A DNA stretch of 6,721 bases from Syntrophorhabdaceae bacterium PtaU1.Bin034 (lineage in GTDB: Bacteria; Desulfobacterota_G; Syntrophorhabdia; Syntrophorhabdales; WCHB1-27). The number at the start of each line of letters is the position of its first letter. Positions within the stretch are counted from its first letter, which is position 1. This document shows, piece after piece, positions 1 through 6,351 of the stretch. The DNA lies in contig MVRP01000215.1 of assembly GCA_002067405.1 (NCBI GenBank), forward strand, positions 1-6,721, given 5' to 3'. The position numbers and the translations under genes are program-made. The notes below the pieces were generated by a model. That model saw only the letters and a list, made by a program, of their open reading frames with translations, was not told the origin of the DNA and did no database searches.

Positions 1-2
1 AT

Positions 3-911
3 GCTATTCATAACGAATGGGGCAGCACTACTTACCCCGTTGTTCCGGGACACGAAATTGTCGGCAGGGTTACAGTCGTTGGCGACCACGTCGCCAAATT
101 CAAAGTGGGCGACCTTGCAGGCGTAGGCTGTATCGTGGACAGTTGTCACGAGTGCGATTATTGCAAAGAAGGCGAAGAGCAATTTTGTGAACGTGGTTGG
201 ACGGTAGTATTCAATTCACCTGACAAAATTTCGGGCGGTATGACCTATGGCGGCTTTTCCGAAAGCATTGTAGTAAATGAAGACTATGTAGTACACGTTC
301 CCGAAACATTAGACTTGGCAAGTGCAGCACCCATTTTGTGTGCGGGCATTACGGTTTATTCCCCACTGAAACATTGGAAAATAGGAGCGGGTAAAGAAGT
401 GGGTGTCGTAGGCATTGGCGGGTTGGGCCATATGGCTATCAAGATTGCAAAGGCAATGGGTGCTTATGTAACCGTATTCACTACATCACCTCCCAAAGCC
501 GATGACGCAAAACGTTTGGGAGCAGATGAAGTTGTCCTATCCACCGACAGAGAACAAATGAAAGCACAATCAAAACTTGATTTGATCTTAGATACCGTTT
601 CGGCAAAGCACAACGTAAACGATTATCTTAACATCTTGAAAGTGGACGGTTCATTGGTATTGGTTGGCTTGCCTGTTGAGCCGCTGCCTGTTGGTGCGTT
701 CAATATCGTAAACGGAAGAAAAAGTTTTTCAGGTTCAAACATTGGCGGCATTCGTGAAACACAGGAAGTATTGGACTTTTGTGCCGAACACAACATTGCT
801 GCCGATATAGAACTCATCAATGTAAACCAAATCAACGATGCATTTGACCGCCTGGAAAAAGGCGATGTAAAATATCGCTTTGTAATTGACATGGCTTCGT
901 TGAAAAATTGA
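3..911 (+). CDS. Zinc-dependent alcohol dehydrogenase, 5' end outside the window
   Basis: Medium-chain zinc alcohol dehydrogenase of the cinnamyl-alcohol-dehydrogenase/YahK type, expected to interconvert aldehydes and alcohols in the cytoplasm with NAD(P)H. The frame is open from base 3 and gives about 302 residues. The family is usually near 350, so roughly 45 N-terminal residues, including the first catalytic zinc cysteine, lie upstream. Visible are the catalytic-zinc motif PGHE (near base 48), four structural-zinc cysteines spaced CxxCxxCx7C (bases 144-188), the third catalytic zinc ligand in PILCAG, and the Rossmann motif GIGGLG (bases 411-428). The TTSPPK stretch after the second strand of that fold resembles NADP-preferring members, which is inference. 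It ends with TGA at 909-911. A GTG at base 105 would be an internal codon, not the start. An AraC-type regulator follows 35 bases downstream on the same strand. Base composition and codon use match that gene and differ from everything after about 1920. Confidence 0.93.
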   Translation, partial: AIHNEWGSTTYPVVPGHEIVGRVTVVGDHVAKFKVGDLAGVGCIVDSCHECDYCKEGEEQFCERGWTVVFNSPDKISGGMTYGGFSESIVVNEDYVVHVPETLDLASAAPILCAGITVYSPLKHWKIGAGKEVGVVGIGGLGHMAIKIAKAMGAYVTVFTTSPPKADDAKRLGADEVVLSTDREQMKAQSKLDLILDTVSAKHNVNDYLNILKVDGSLVLVGLPVEPLPVGAFNIVNGRKSFSGSNIGGIRETQEVLDFCAEHNIAADIELINVNQINDAFDRLEKGDVKYRFVIDMASLKN

Positions 912-946
912 GCAGAAGATACTAAGTTCATTAGTTTGGCTTTCGT

Positions 947-1840
947 ATGAAACATTTCAAGACCATTAGTGAATTCGATCAAGCAGAAGGACTTCCGCCA
1001 CCGGAACATCCGTTGCTTAGTTTAAACGTACTCACAAATGTAACGCACCTTAAAGAGAACATGGAGTTTACAGGCGACTTCTATATTATGTGTTTCAAGA
1101 AAGTAACATCGGGTGAATTGTGGTACGGCAAAACAAAGTATGACTACGGCACCGGCTTAATGTTTTTTATAAAGCCGAGGCAGAAGGTTATTGTACATGG
1201 TCTTCAATTGGCGGAAAAAGGATTTGCCGTTCATCTTCACGAGGATTTCTTAATAGGACATCCGTTATTTACAGAAATCAAAAAATACAGTTTCTTTGAT
1301 TATGAAATTCACGAAGCGCTTCATCTTCTGCCGAAAGAAAAAGAAATAATGTGGTCGCTGTTCCACAAAATGGAAACCGAATATCACAATAATCCCGATG
1401 AATTCAGCAAGTCTATTATTCTTTCGCATCTCGATTCCATTTTAAAATATGCTCAGCGATTTTATAGACGGCAGTTTATTGATCGAAAACCACTTTCCGG
1501 TATCACGGTAACCAAATTCAATGAATGCCTGCATGCGTATTTTGAAAAAGGCGAAGCAGAGGAAAAGGGTTTGCCGACCGTGAATTACATGGCTTCGCAA
1601 CTCAATCTCTCCCCAAAATATTTAAGCGATTTACTAAAACAAGAAACCGGAAAAACTGCATTGGAGTTGATTCATCTTTACGTGATTTCTGAAGCGAAGA
1701 ATTTTCTTGTTGCCGGCGAGCAAAGTATTTCTGAAATTGCATATAAACTTGGTTTTGAAAACCCACCATACTTTTCACGTCTCTTTAAAAAAGAAGTAGG
1801 GATGAGCCCGAAGGAATATTTATCCCGGAGTCACAACTAA
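947..1840 (+). CDS. AraC-family transcriptional regulator
   Basis: A 297-residue DNA-binding regulator. The first 190 or so residues form a divergent sensor region typical of Bacteroidota AraC proteins and show no recognisable ligand motif. The C-terminal 90 residues (about 207-297) are a standard AraC double helix-turn-helix. The first helix pair lies around VNYMASQLNLSPKYLSDLLK and the second around ISEIAYKLGFENPPYFSRLF. The signature GMSPKEYL closes the domain. The ATG at 947 is the earliest convincing start, and no Shine-Dalgarno sequence precedes it, as is usual in Bacteroidota. Position directly behind the alcohol dehydrogenase, same strand, 35-base gap, suggests co-transcription or control of that gene, which is inference. 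No terminator is visible after it. It is the last gene of the AT-rich segment. Confidence 0.92.
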   Translation: MKHFKTISEFDQAEGLPPPEHPLLSLNVLTNVTHLKENMEFTGDFYIMCFKKVTSGELWYGKTKYDYGTGLMFFIKPRQKVIVHGLQLAEKGFAVHLHEDFLIGHPLFTEIKKYSFFDYEIHEALHLLPKEKEIMWSLFHKMETEYHNNPDEFSKSIILSHLDSILKYAQRFYRRQFIDRKPLSGITVTKFNECLHAYFEKGEAEEKGLPTVNYMASQLNLSPKYLSDLLKQETGKTALELIHLYVISEAKNFLVAGEQSISEIAYKLGFENPPYFSRLFKKEVGMSPKEYLSRSHN

Positions 1841-1875
1841 TGGTTTGGACGGTGAGACTATATGTATTTTGAAAG

Positions 1876-1907
1876 ATAAATGAAACACCTTCATAAATGA
1901 ACACCTT
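1876..1907. repeat. Near-perfect tandem direct repeat in the AraC-LuxR gap
   Basis: ATAAATGAAACACCTT (1876-1891) is followed after one base by ATAAATGAACACCTT (1893-1907), differing by one A. The pair sits 17 bases before the first possible LuxR start and inside the zone where base composition changes. It could be an operator, a slippage duplication, or a scar of the joining event. Nothing in the sequence decides between these. Confidence 0.75.
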
Positions 1908-1923
1908 GCTATTGGTTGAGTAA

Positions 1924-2778
1924 ATGGAGAGGTTCGATGGACTGTCAGGGCAGGCCTCGAGGGTGATCGCAGATATCCTTAATGGGCCGGGTGCAACGTC
2001 TCCTTGCCCGCCCGGGGTTCACGAGGCCCTGGTTGAGGGGGCGTACGTGTTGCCGAGGAGAGAAGCCAACGAGCTTCTGAAGGTTATCGAACTTAGCCTT
2101 CGCTGCACAACCGAGGAAGACTTAAAGGTGTTTGTCCTTGGCCTTAGGAACCTGGTTCCCTTCGAGTTCGCCCTGTGCGCTTTTTCGAAGGTAAGCTGTT
2201 CGAGTACCGAGCCCTACCGTATCATCAACGTGAGCTACCCTTCTCCGTGGCTCGACCTCTACCTCTCGGAGCACCTGGATAAGATCGACCCCGTGGTGAT
2301 GGAGCACCGCCGCCGCTTCGGGTTGCAGTACTGGGCCGACTCCTATGAAAAGCACCCCGAGGCACAACAGTTCATCACGGCCGCCTCGGACTATGGTCTG
2401 AAGGCAGGGTACTCCTGCGGGTTGAAGACGGAAGGAGGTACGAACGCGTCTCTCTTCTCCTTCGGGGCGAGAGCGATGGAGAAGTCTGCCAGGACACGAG
2501 AGATCCTGGTACGTATTATGCCCCATCTCCACCGGGCGCTGGTGCGTATCGCGTCTCCCCTCCATGAAGGACCGTATAAGAAGCTGTCTCCCAGGGAGAA
2601 GGAGGTAGTGCAGTGGGTGATGGAGGGGAAGAGGACACCCCAGATATCGTCGCTCCTCTCCATAAGCGAAAGGACGGTGAAGTTCCATGTGAAAAGCATC
2701 CTGCGGAAGACCCATGCCTCTACGAGGGCACAGGCAGTGGCCATATGCGTGAGGGAGGGGCTGGTGGATAATGATTGA
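1924..2778 (+). CDS. LuxR-family regulator with autoinducer-binding domain
   Basis: Two-domain quorum-sensing-type transcription factor, 284 residues from the first ATG. Residues about 50-215 form the acyl-homoserine-lactone sensor fold and keep its typical pocket residues: W109 and Y113 in YPSPWLDLY, D122-P123, W137, and glycines near 158-162. Residues about 221-277 form the GerE/LuxR helix-turn-helix, starting LSPREKEVV, with recognition helix around SERTVKFHVKSIL. The ATG at 1924 directly follows an in-frame TAA and has no ribosome site. A GTG at 2047 (residue 42) has GAGGGGG at 2035-2041, six to seven bases upstream. It would give 243 residues, nearer the usual 230-250 for this family, and I think it is the likelier start. 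No LuxI-type synthase lies in view, so it is a solo regulator here. The 3' end is followed by a 160-base gap to a small gene on the same strand. Confidence 0.9.
   Translation: MERFDGLSGQASRVIADILNGPGATSPCPPGVHEALVEGAYVLPRREANELLKVIELSLRCTTEEDLKVFVLGLRNLVPFEFALCAFSKVSCSSTEPYRIINVSYPSPWLDLYLSEHLDKIDPVVMEHRRRFGLQYWADSYEKHPEAQQFITAASDYGLKAGYSCGLKTEGGTNASLFSFGARAMEKSARTREILVRIMPHLHRALVRIASPLHEGPYKKLSPREKEVVQWVMEGKRTPQISSLLSISERTVKFHVKSILRKTHASTRAQAVAICVREGLVDND
2035..2049 (+). promoter_or_regulatory. Ribosome site and alternative GTG start of the LuxR gene
   Basis: GAGGGGG at 2035-2041 lies five bases before GTG 2047, in frame with the LuxR gene. It favours a 243-residue product over the 284-residue reading from ATG 1924, which has no such site. 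Confidence 0.5.
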
Positions 2779-2925
2779 GCTTTTCGCCCTGATAGGCGCC
2801 GCCTCCGTGCGAGACCCTGGTTTCGCTAGACGGCGAAGGTATTCCTCGGGCTCTCCCTGGACAATATCATCACAGTGCTTATCTTTCCCCCATGGAGAAC
2901 GCGCGCTTCGGGAAAAGACGCTCAC

Positions 2926-2933
2926 AAAGGAGG
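2926..2933 (+). promoter_or_regulatory. Strong Shine-Dalgarno site of the DUF1059-like gene
   Basis: AAAGGAGG lies five bases before ATG 2939. It decides the start of the small gene against the longer open frame from 2771. Confidence 0.8.
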
Positions 2934-2938
2934 AAGAG

Positions 2939-3133
2939 ATGAAATATTCGCTGAGCTGTCCGCCACCTTGTAGCCATAAGATCGATGTCGACGCGCAGAA
3001 CGACGACGAGGGGATCAACAAGATCATGGAAAAAGCCAAGGAACACGTAAAGGAGGCTCACCCGGACATGCCGCCCATGTCGGACACCCAGATGAAAGAG
3101 ATGGTGCGGTCGAACATGCAGAAGGCAGCATAG
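2939..3133 (+). CDS. DUF1059-like small protein
   Basis: A 64-residue soluble protein. It begins MKYSLSCPPPCSH and has a central helix (about residues 22-41) rich in Lys, Glu and His, ending KEAHPDMPPM. C7, C11, H13, H36 and H41 are plausible metal ligands. This matches the pattern of DUF1059, described as predicted small metal-binding proteins of unknown role; the assignment is by pattern and moderately sure. The start is set by a strong Shine-Dalgarno sequence, AAAGGAGG at 2926-2933, five bases before ATG 2939. The reading frame stays open back to base 2771, overlapping the LuxR end, but that extension has no ribosome site and low-quality composition, so it is rejected. The frame ends at TAG 3131-3133. 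The gene may be co-transcribed with the LuxR gene or have its own promoter in the 160-base gap; none is clear. Confidence 0.75.
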   Translation: MKYSLSCPPPCSHKIDVDAQNDDEGINKIMEKAKEHVKEAHPDMPPMSDTQMKEMVRSNMQKAA

Positions 3134-3243
3134 AAAGAACACCACCCGAGGCGCGCGTCCTTGCGGACTGTGGGCGCCCCATCCCTACCCGTTACTCGCC
3201 GAAAAGCGCCGTCATCTCGGCCCCGCCTATCGCCTTACGTCGT

Positions 3244-3269
3244 AAAAAAAGGGTGGCCGAAGCCACCCT
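3244..3269 (-). terminator. Intrinsic terminator for the minus-strand genes
   Basis: Read on the minus strand: an eight-base-pair stem AGGGTGGC/GCCACCCT closed by a TTCG tetraloop, followed by seven T. On the plus strand these are stem arms 3250-3257 and 3262-3269, loop 3258-3261, and the A-run at 3244-3250. It is a textbook rho-independent terminator for transcripts arriving from the AbrB-like gene, about 135 bases downstream of its stop. It lacks a T-run in the plus direction. Confidence 0.92.
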
Positions 3270-3324
3270 GAGCGTAAAAGTCGATCTGCCTGTTTCTGCG
3301 GTCGCCTGGACCGTCTTACTTTTT

Positions 3325-3399
3325 CGTGCCTTCGATCCGTTATCGCGGAGCCTGCTATTTTTTCTACTTTTTTCTCAGGCAGGTATCCACGAAGGCACG
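3325..3399. repeat. Nested inverted repeat between AbrB-like gene and terminator
   Basis: Outer arms CGTGCCTTCG (3325-3334) and CGAAGGCACG (3390-3399) are perfectly complementary over ten bases. Inner arms GCCTG (3350-3354) and CAGGC (3376-3380) enclose a T-rich loop. The structure lies in the non-coding stretch after the AbrB-like stop and would fold in the minus-strand transcript. Its function is unknown. Apart from this and the terminator I see nothing in the gene-free region 3134-3404. Confidence 0.6.
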
Positions 3400-3404
3400 T
3401 GGCT

Positions 3405-3689
3405 TCAGGACCTGGACGGAGCGGAAGCCTTACGGCCTCGGGCACCGGCGATGGCTGTCTTAATGTCCGATCGCTTCATACCCGCTTCCTTCGCCTTCTT
3501 TCGAGCGTCTGCGATCAACGCGTCGAATTCATCCATGGACGGCGGAGATATGGCTTTCAGTATCACCACGTCTTTGTCGCTCACGACCACGAACTGGGAG
3601 CCACTCTTCAGGTTGAGGCGCTTCCTGATTTCCTCGGGGATGACCACCTGGCCCTTCGAGGACATTTTTGTCGTCGCTATGTCTGCCAT
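3405..3689 (-). CDS. AbrB/MazE/SpoVT-type antitoxin-like regulator
   Basis: A 94-residue protein with an N-terminal swapped-hairpin DNA-binding domain (residues about 4-48). It shows the hallmark KMSSKGQVVIPEEIRKRLNL, then GSQFVVVSDKDVVILK. The C-terminal half (DEFDALIADARKKAKEAG and MKRSDIKTAIAGARGRK) resembles the toxin-neutralising tail of antitoxins paired with PIN-domain toxins. The start ATG 3689 is chosen because AGAGGTG (3694-3700) lies four bases upstream. A longer reading from 3707 has no such site. In known pairs the PIN toxin follows directly, often overlapping the antitoxin end. Here no PIN motif is seen in the minus-strand frames before the terminator at 3269, so the gene looks like an orphan. 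The tail beyond RGRK (ASAPSRS) may be a remnant of the lost junction. It has its own promoter. Confidence 0.87.
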   Translation of the reverse strand: MADIATTKMSSKGQVVIPEEIRKRLNLKSGSQFVVVSDKDVVILKAISPPSMDEFDALIADARKKAKEAGMKRSDIKTAIAGARGRKASAPSRS

Positions 3690-3720
3690 TTCGCACCTCT
3701 GCTGCATTCTTATTTGTAAG

Positions 3721-3748
3721 ATTATACATCTCCTGGTAGGCAGGGCAA
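3721..3748 (-). promoter_or_regulatory. Sigma-70-like promoter of the AbrB-like gene
   Basis: On the minus strand, TTGCCC (3748-3743) and a perfect TATAAT (3726-3721) are 16 bases apart, with the ribosome site about 20 bases further on. An imperfect dyad, AGGC-N7-GCCT (3738-3752), overlaps the -35 box. It could be an autoregulatory site, which is inference from AbrB-type antitoxins repressing themselves. Confidence 0.6.
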
Positions 3749-3817
3749 GCCTGGCTGCAACACGGCAAAGTCGGGCAACGGTGAAGACGGTGCAGTTCCC
3801 GCGCCGAAGTAGAGAAC

Positions 3818-4714
3818 TTACAGGTTGAACAGAGCCTCGTGCACTTCTTTCAGCCTTTCCACATCCTCCTTGACCGTCTCGATTAAGGTTTCCGCCGAGC
3901 GTGACTCGCCCGTGGCCAGCTTTATGAGTTCCTTGCTGATTCTGGTGCTGTATGTCGGATCGGCGATCTCCAGGCCCTTCAGGGAATCCGCTAACCTACG
4001 TCCTCTGGCCGTGAGCATGTATCCCATGCTGTAGCTCTTCATGTACTTGCCTTTTACAAGGCTCATAGGGCCGGCATGGTCTTCCTGTATTTGACCAAGG
4101 ACTCCAGGGCCTGACGGGGAAGTCCGTAAGCCGCCGATCGTTCTGTCACATAGTCCTCAAAATCGAAGGGCGCCCTATGTAGGGAGCTCTCGCTGCACCG
4201 CTTGGGAACCGGCTGATCTACTTTGGTGACGCTGAGGTGAGACAGCCATGTTCGTGAACGGGAGCTGTTCAGTTGCTTGAGGAGCACTTCGGGGCTGCAC
4301 GATCTTTCCCCGTCAGCGGACGTGATCGATCTGCCTTGGGCTATTTCGTGCTTGAGGATTTGTCGCGCGACGTCTTTTCGGGGCCACGGCTCTTCCAGAA
4401 AGCCACGAGACTTCGTTATTTCGTCGCACGCCGGATGTCCGGGACCGATAACCCACCGCCCGACGTACTCACCATCCTCCGCCTCTATTTCCATGGAGAC
4501 GTCAAATCTCTCGGCGGAGCAAAACGTTCGATTTCTTCTTCCCTTTTCGCGATACAACCAAGGGAGCTCATCTGCACCCTATTTATGAAAAAGGGCTCGC
4601 CCAAGGCCAGTTGAAGACCCCGGCTCAGGTTATACGTGACGAGCCTATCGATCATGTTGCGGGTCAGCGCCGCGTGATACAATGCGTCGTATACTTCAGG
4701 AGGGTAGATGCCGA
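3818..4714 (-). pseudogene. Type IA DNA topoisomerase remnant, frameshifted and deleted
   Basis: Three consecutive minus-strand frames together resemble a type IA topoisomerase. Piece one (about 4714-4512) carries ALTRNMIDRLVTYNLSR, then NRVQ and IAKREEEIERF. This is the conserved region just after the Toprim domain, with the usual GRVQ changed to NRVQ. A one-base shift near 4508-4520 leads into piece two (to 4063), with FDVSMEIEAEDGEYVGRW and a SPEVLLKQLN stretch resembling the PPxLYxLxxLQ segment. A second shift at 4063-4066 leads to piece three (4066-3818), with LTARGRRLADSL and IADPTYSTRISKELIKLATG, typical of the family's C-terminal end. The Toprim domain is absent and no TYPRTD-like active-site tyrosine motif appears in any frame, so it cannot be an active topoisomerase. 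Alternatively pieces two and three are separate coupled small genes, since the stop and start overlap as ATGA. The family call is good for pieces one and three and weaker for the middle. Confidence 0.6.
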
Positions 4715-4849
4715 GAAATAATAGGGTTCCGTCTTCCTTCCTTCACAAACGATGAGAACTCTTTCGTAGGGCGCTCGGGTCGCCTTCTTGCGTGCGAGAT
4801 CCCTCGCCGTTTTCGCCTTTCGTTTGTGGTAGAGATCGTCTGTTCCCAT
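4664..4849 (-). pseudogene. rloB: rloB-like gene, 5' stump only
   Basis: Start of an RloB-like protein, the usual partner of RloA-type ATPases; the pair resembles the two-gene abortive-infection system AbiL. Residues 1-45 look native: a basic N-terminus (DLYHKRKAKTARDLARKK), then the hallmark VLIVCEGRKTEPYYF. RloB proteins are usually around 200 residues or more, but after F45 (base 4715) resemblance stops. The frame runs on 16 unrelated codons to a stop at 4664-4666, while another frame continues as topoisomerase sequence. This points to a deletion joining the two genes at about 4709-4715. ATG 4849 overlaps the stop of the ATPase gene as TAATG, so translation is coupled. Since VCEG resembles the Toprim-type glutamate motif of related nucleases (inference), the predicted effector part is lost. 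Confidence 0.75.
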
Positions 4850-6123
4850 TAGCGCCTCAGGTCACCGACGAAAGGTAGGGCCCCGTACCTTCCCTTGAGA
4901 TACCACTTTTCCACAGCCTCGCCCTTCCGCGGGCTGAAATCGCTGAGGGGATAGAGCTTCGTGGCGCTGCCCCTATCCTTTTCGACGAACCAGATCTGAT
5001 CGCGACGAAAGAGATCCATGTCCAGTATGGAAGTATCATGGGTGGTGAAGACCAGTTGAGCATTGTTTCTGTTTGCCTCGGCGCTACGGAAATTCTCAAC
5101 AAGAAAGCGCACAAGGAGCGGATGCAGGCTCGTATCCATCTCATCGACGAAGAGGATGCGGCCCTTCTCAAAGACGTCAAGACAGGGACCGGCAAAGGCA
5201 AATAGCTTCTGCGTACCGTCGGACTCGTCGGAGAAACTGATAGGGATCAGGTTTCCGCTGTCATCAGGATGCTGAAAGAAAACCAACGGAACTTCCTTCT
5301 CCTGCAATTCGTGAGCAATTCTGTCCTTCATGTCAGGAGGCATATCCAAAGGAAGATCGCTTTGGGAAAAAGGAATCTTAACCTTTTTTACATCGATTCC
5401 GGAGATGGTGAGATCGGCGGATTCGAGGAATTCCATAACCCTCGCCCTACCCACCTCAGATTCACAGAGTTCAAGAGAGAACTTGAGGTTAATGGCGGCT
5501 TTGGGAAGAATCATGGCAAGCGTGTCCTGGAACCAACTAAAGACCGGTTTGAGTTGTTCGTTATTCAGTTGAATGGCCGTTGAGAGGAACAGGGCATTCT
5601 TTCGAGTAGCCTCCTGCCACAGTTGCTTCCGTCCCACGAATTTGCTGCCAAAATACCAATTTTCTTTGTCTGACTTTTCATTGAAACTGCGCTCGAACCA
5701 CCTCTGGGCTTTCCCTTCCGGATAGGCGAGCAGCCATTCTCTCGTAACCCGAACCGGAGTAACGGCGAAGCCATACTGGTACCTGACACCATCGCGCAGG
5801 AATGACAGTTCGAATTCGCTCGGCCTTGTTCGAGTCTCAGCGGAAAGGGCGAAGGGCGAGACGTTGATGCTCTGCCCCTCCTGATAGGAATGAGACGCAA
5901 GCACAAATGCTTGCATGAACTGCATGGCCTTGATCAGGTTGCTCTTACCTCCCGCATTGGGTCCGTAGATGACGGCCGTACGGAGCAAACTCGGCACGCC
6001 AGACACATTCGGATCGAAACAGTTCGATTCTTCAAGGCCTTTGTAGTATCTGCTGGCCGCCATGCTAAGAGTCTGGGTCTCACGAATGGACCGGTAATTC
6101 GTTACACTGAATTCGATTAGCAT
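4849..6123 (-). CDS. rloA: RloA-like AAA ATPase (defence-type, ABC/SMC-like)
   Basis: A 424-residue ATPase of the AAA_15/AAA_21 group, here complete. It opens MLIEFSVTNYRSI, the standard N-terminal strand of the family. Walker A is GPNAGGKS (residues 54-61). An ABC-signature-like SDGTQ lies near 301-305. Walker B with catalytic acid is ILFVDEMD (323-330, D327/E328), followed by the D-loop-like SLHP. The switch histidine is H362 in FTTHDTSILD. The C-terminal KGRYGALPFV matches RloA-type proteins. Relatives act with an effector in phage defence; family members are proposed to sense infection through the ATPase and kill or arrest the cell through a nuclease-like partner. Here the downstream partner is only a stump. 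ATG 6123 has AGGAG (6131-6135) seven bases upstream and its own promoter. An hsdR remnant lies upstream, matching the known linkage of rlo genes to type I restriction loci. The intact frame beside broken neighbours suggests recent decay or retained function. Confidence 0.9.
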   Translation of the reverse strand: MLIEFSVTNYRSIRETQTLSMAASRYYKGLEESNCFDPNVSGVPSLLRTAVIYGPNAGGKSNLIKAMQFMQAFVLASHSYQEGQSINVSPFALSAETRTRPSEFELSFLRDGVRYQYGFAVTPVRVTREWLLAYPEGKAQRWFERSFNEKSDKENWYFGSKFVGRKQLWQEATRKNALFLSTAIQLNNEQLKPVFSWFQDTLAMILPKAAINLKFSLELCESEVGRARVMEFLESADLTISGIDVKKVKIPFSQSDLPLDMPPDMKDRIAHELQEKEVPLVFFQHPDDSGNLIPISFSDESDGTQKLFAFAGPCLDVFEKGRILFVDEMDTSLHPLLVRFLVENFRSAEANRNNAQLVFTTHDTSILDMDLFRRDQIWFVEKDRGSATKLYPLSDFSPRKGEAVEKWYLKGRYGALPFVGDLRR

Positions 6124-6157
6124 GGTTTAACTCCTACAAACATATATTCTAACGATA

Positions 6158-6185
6158 ATTATTGCATATCTTGTGCAAAAGTCAA
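6158..6185 (-). promoter_or_regulatory. Sigma-70-like promoter of the RloA-like gene, with dyad
   Basis: Minus strand: TTGACT (6185-6180) and AATAAT (6163-6158), each five of six consensus bases, 16 bases apart, in a locally AT-rich stretch about 35 bases before the start codon. The spacer holds the dyad TTGCA-N7-TGCAA (6162-6178), well placed for a repressor. The ribosome site AGGAG is at 6131-6135. Confidence 0.65.
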
Positions 6186-6267
6186 TAGATAATTGTGTAT
6201 GATACCTAACTAACTCCTTATCTTAGGGAAAAAACGGCTGCATTCTAATCAGGCAAAAAGCTATTAA

Positions 6268-6287
6268 ACGACAAAGGAAATTGTCGT
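6268..6287. repeat. Seven-base inverted repeat upstream of the RloA-like promoter
   Basis: ACGACAA (6268-6274) and TTGTCGT (6281-6287) form a perfect seven-pair dyad around AGGAAA. It is not followed by a T-run on either strand, so it is more likely an operator-like site or chance than a terminator. The surrounding gene-free stretch 6124-6381 holds, besides the promoter, only this dyad and the ATCGATAGATT repeats. Confidence 0.4.
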
Positions 6288-6351
6288 GACACTGTTGCGA
6301 GAATTGAGTCGGAGATCTCCACCATGTGCATTTTCCCGCTCCCATCGTTTC

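Noticed and set aside
2771..2938. N-terminal extension of the DUF1059-like frame
   Set aside because: It overlaps the LuxR end without a ribosome site, while AAAGGAGG sits correctly before ATG 2939 and the family begins there.
2122..3039. A 305-codon open frame on the minus strand
   Set aside because: It lies opposite the LuxR gene, is rich in Arg, Pro and His as expected of an antisense shadow, has no ribosome site and matches no family.
3150..3178. Possible plus-strand terminator after the DUF1059-like gene (GGCGC/GCGCC outer and GTCC/GGAC inner pairs)
   Set aside because: The two stem parts are separated by unpaired bases and no T-run follows; too weak to list.
3253..3828. A 191-codon plus-strand open frame
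   Set aside because: It runs antisense to the AbrB-like gene, its promoter and the terminator, which have much stronger support.
4273..4614. Two overlapping plus-strand open frames of 103-113 codons
   Set aside because: Both are antisense to the topoisomerase remnant and show no family resemblance or ribosome site.
5063..5906. Several open frames of 70-113 codons on both strands inside the ATPase gene
   Set aside because: They are shadows of the well-supported RloA-like frame.
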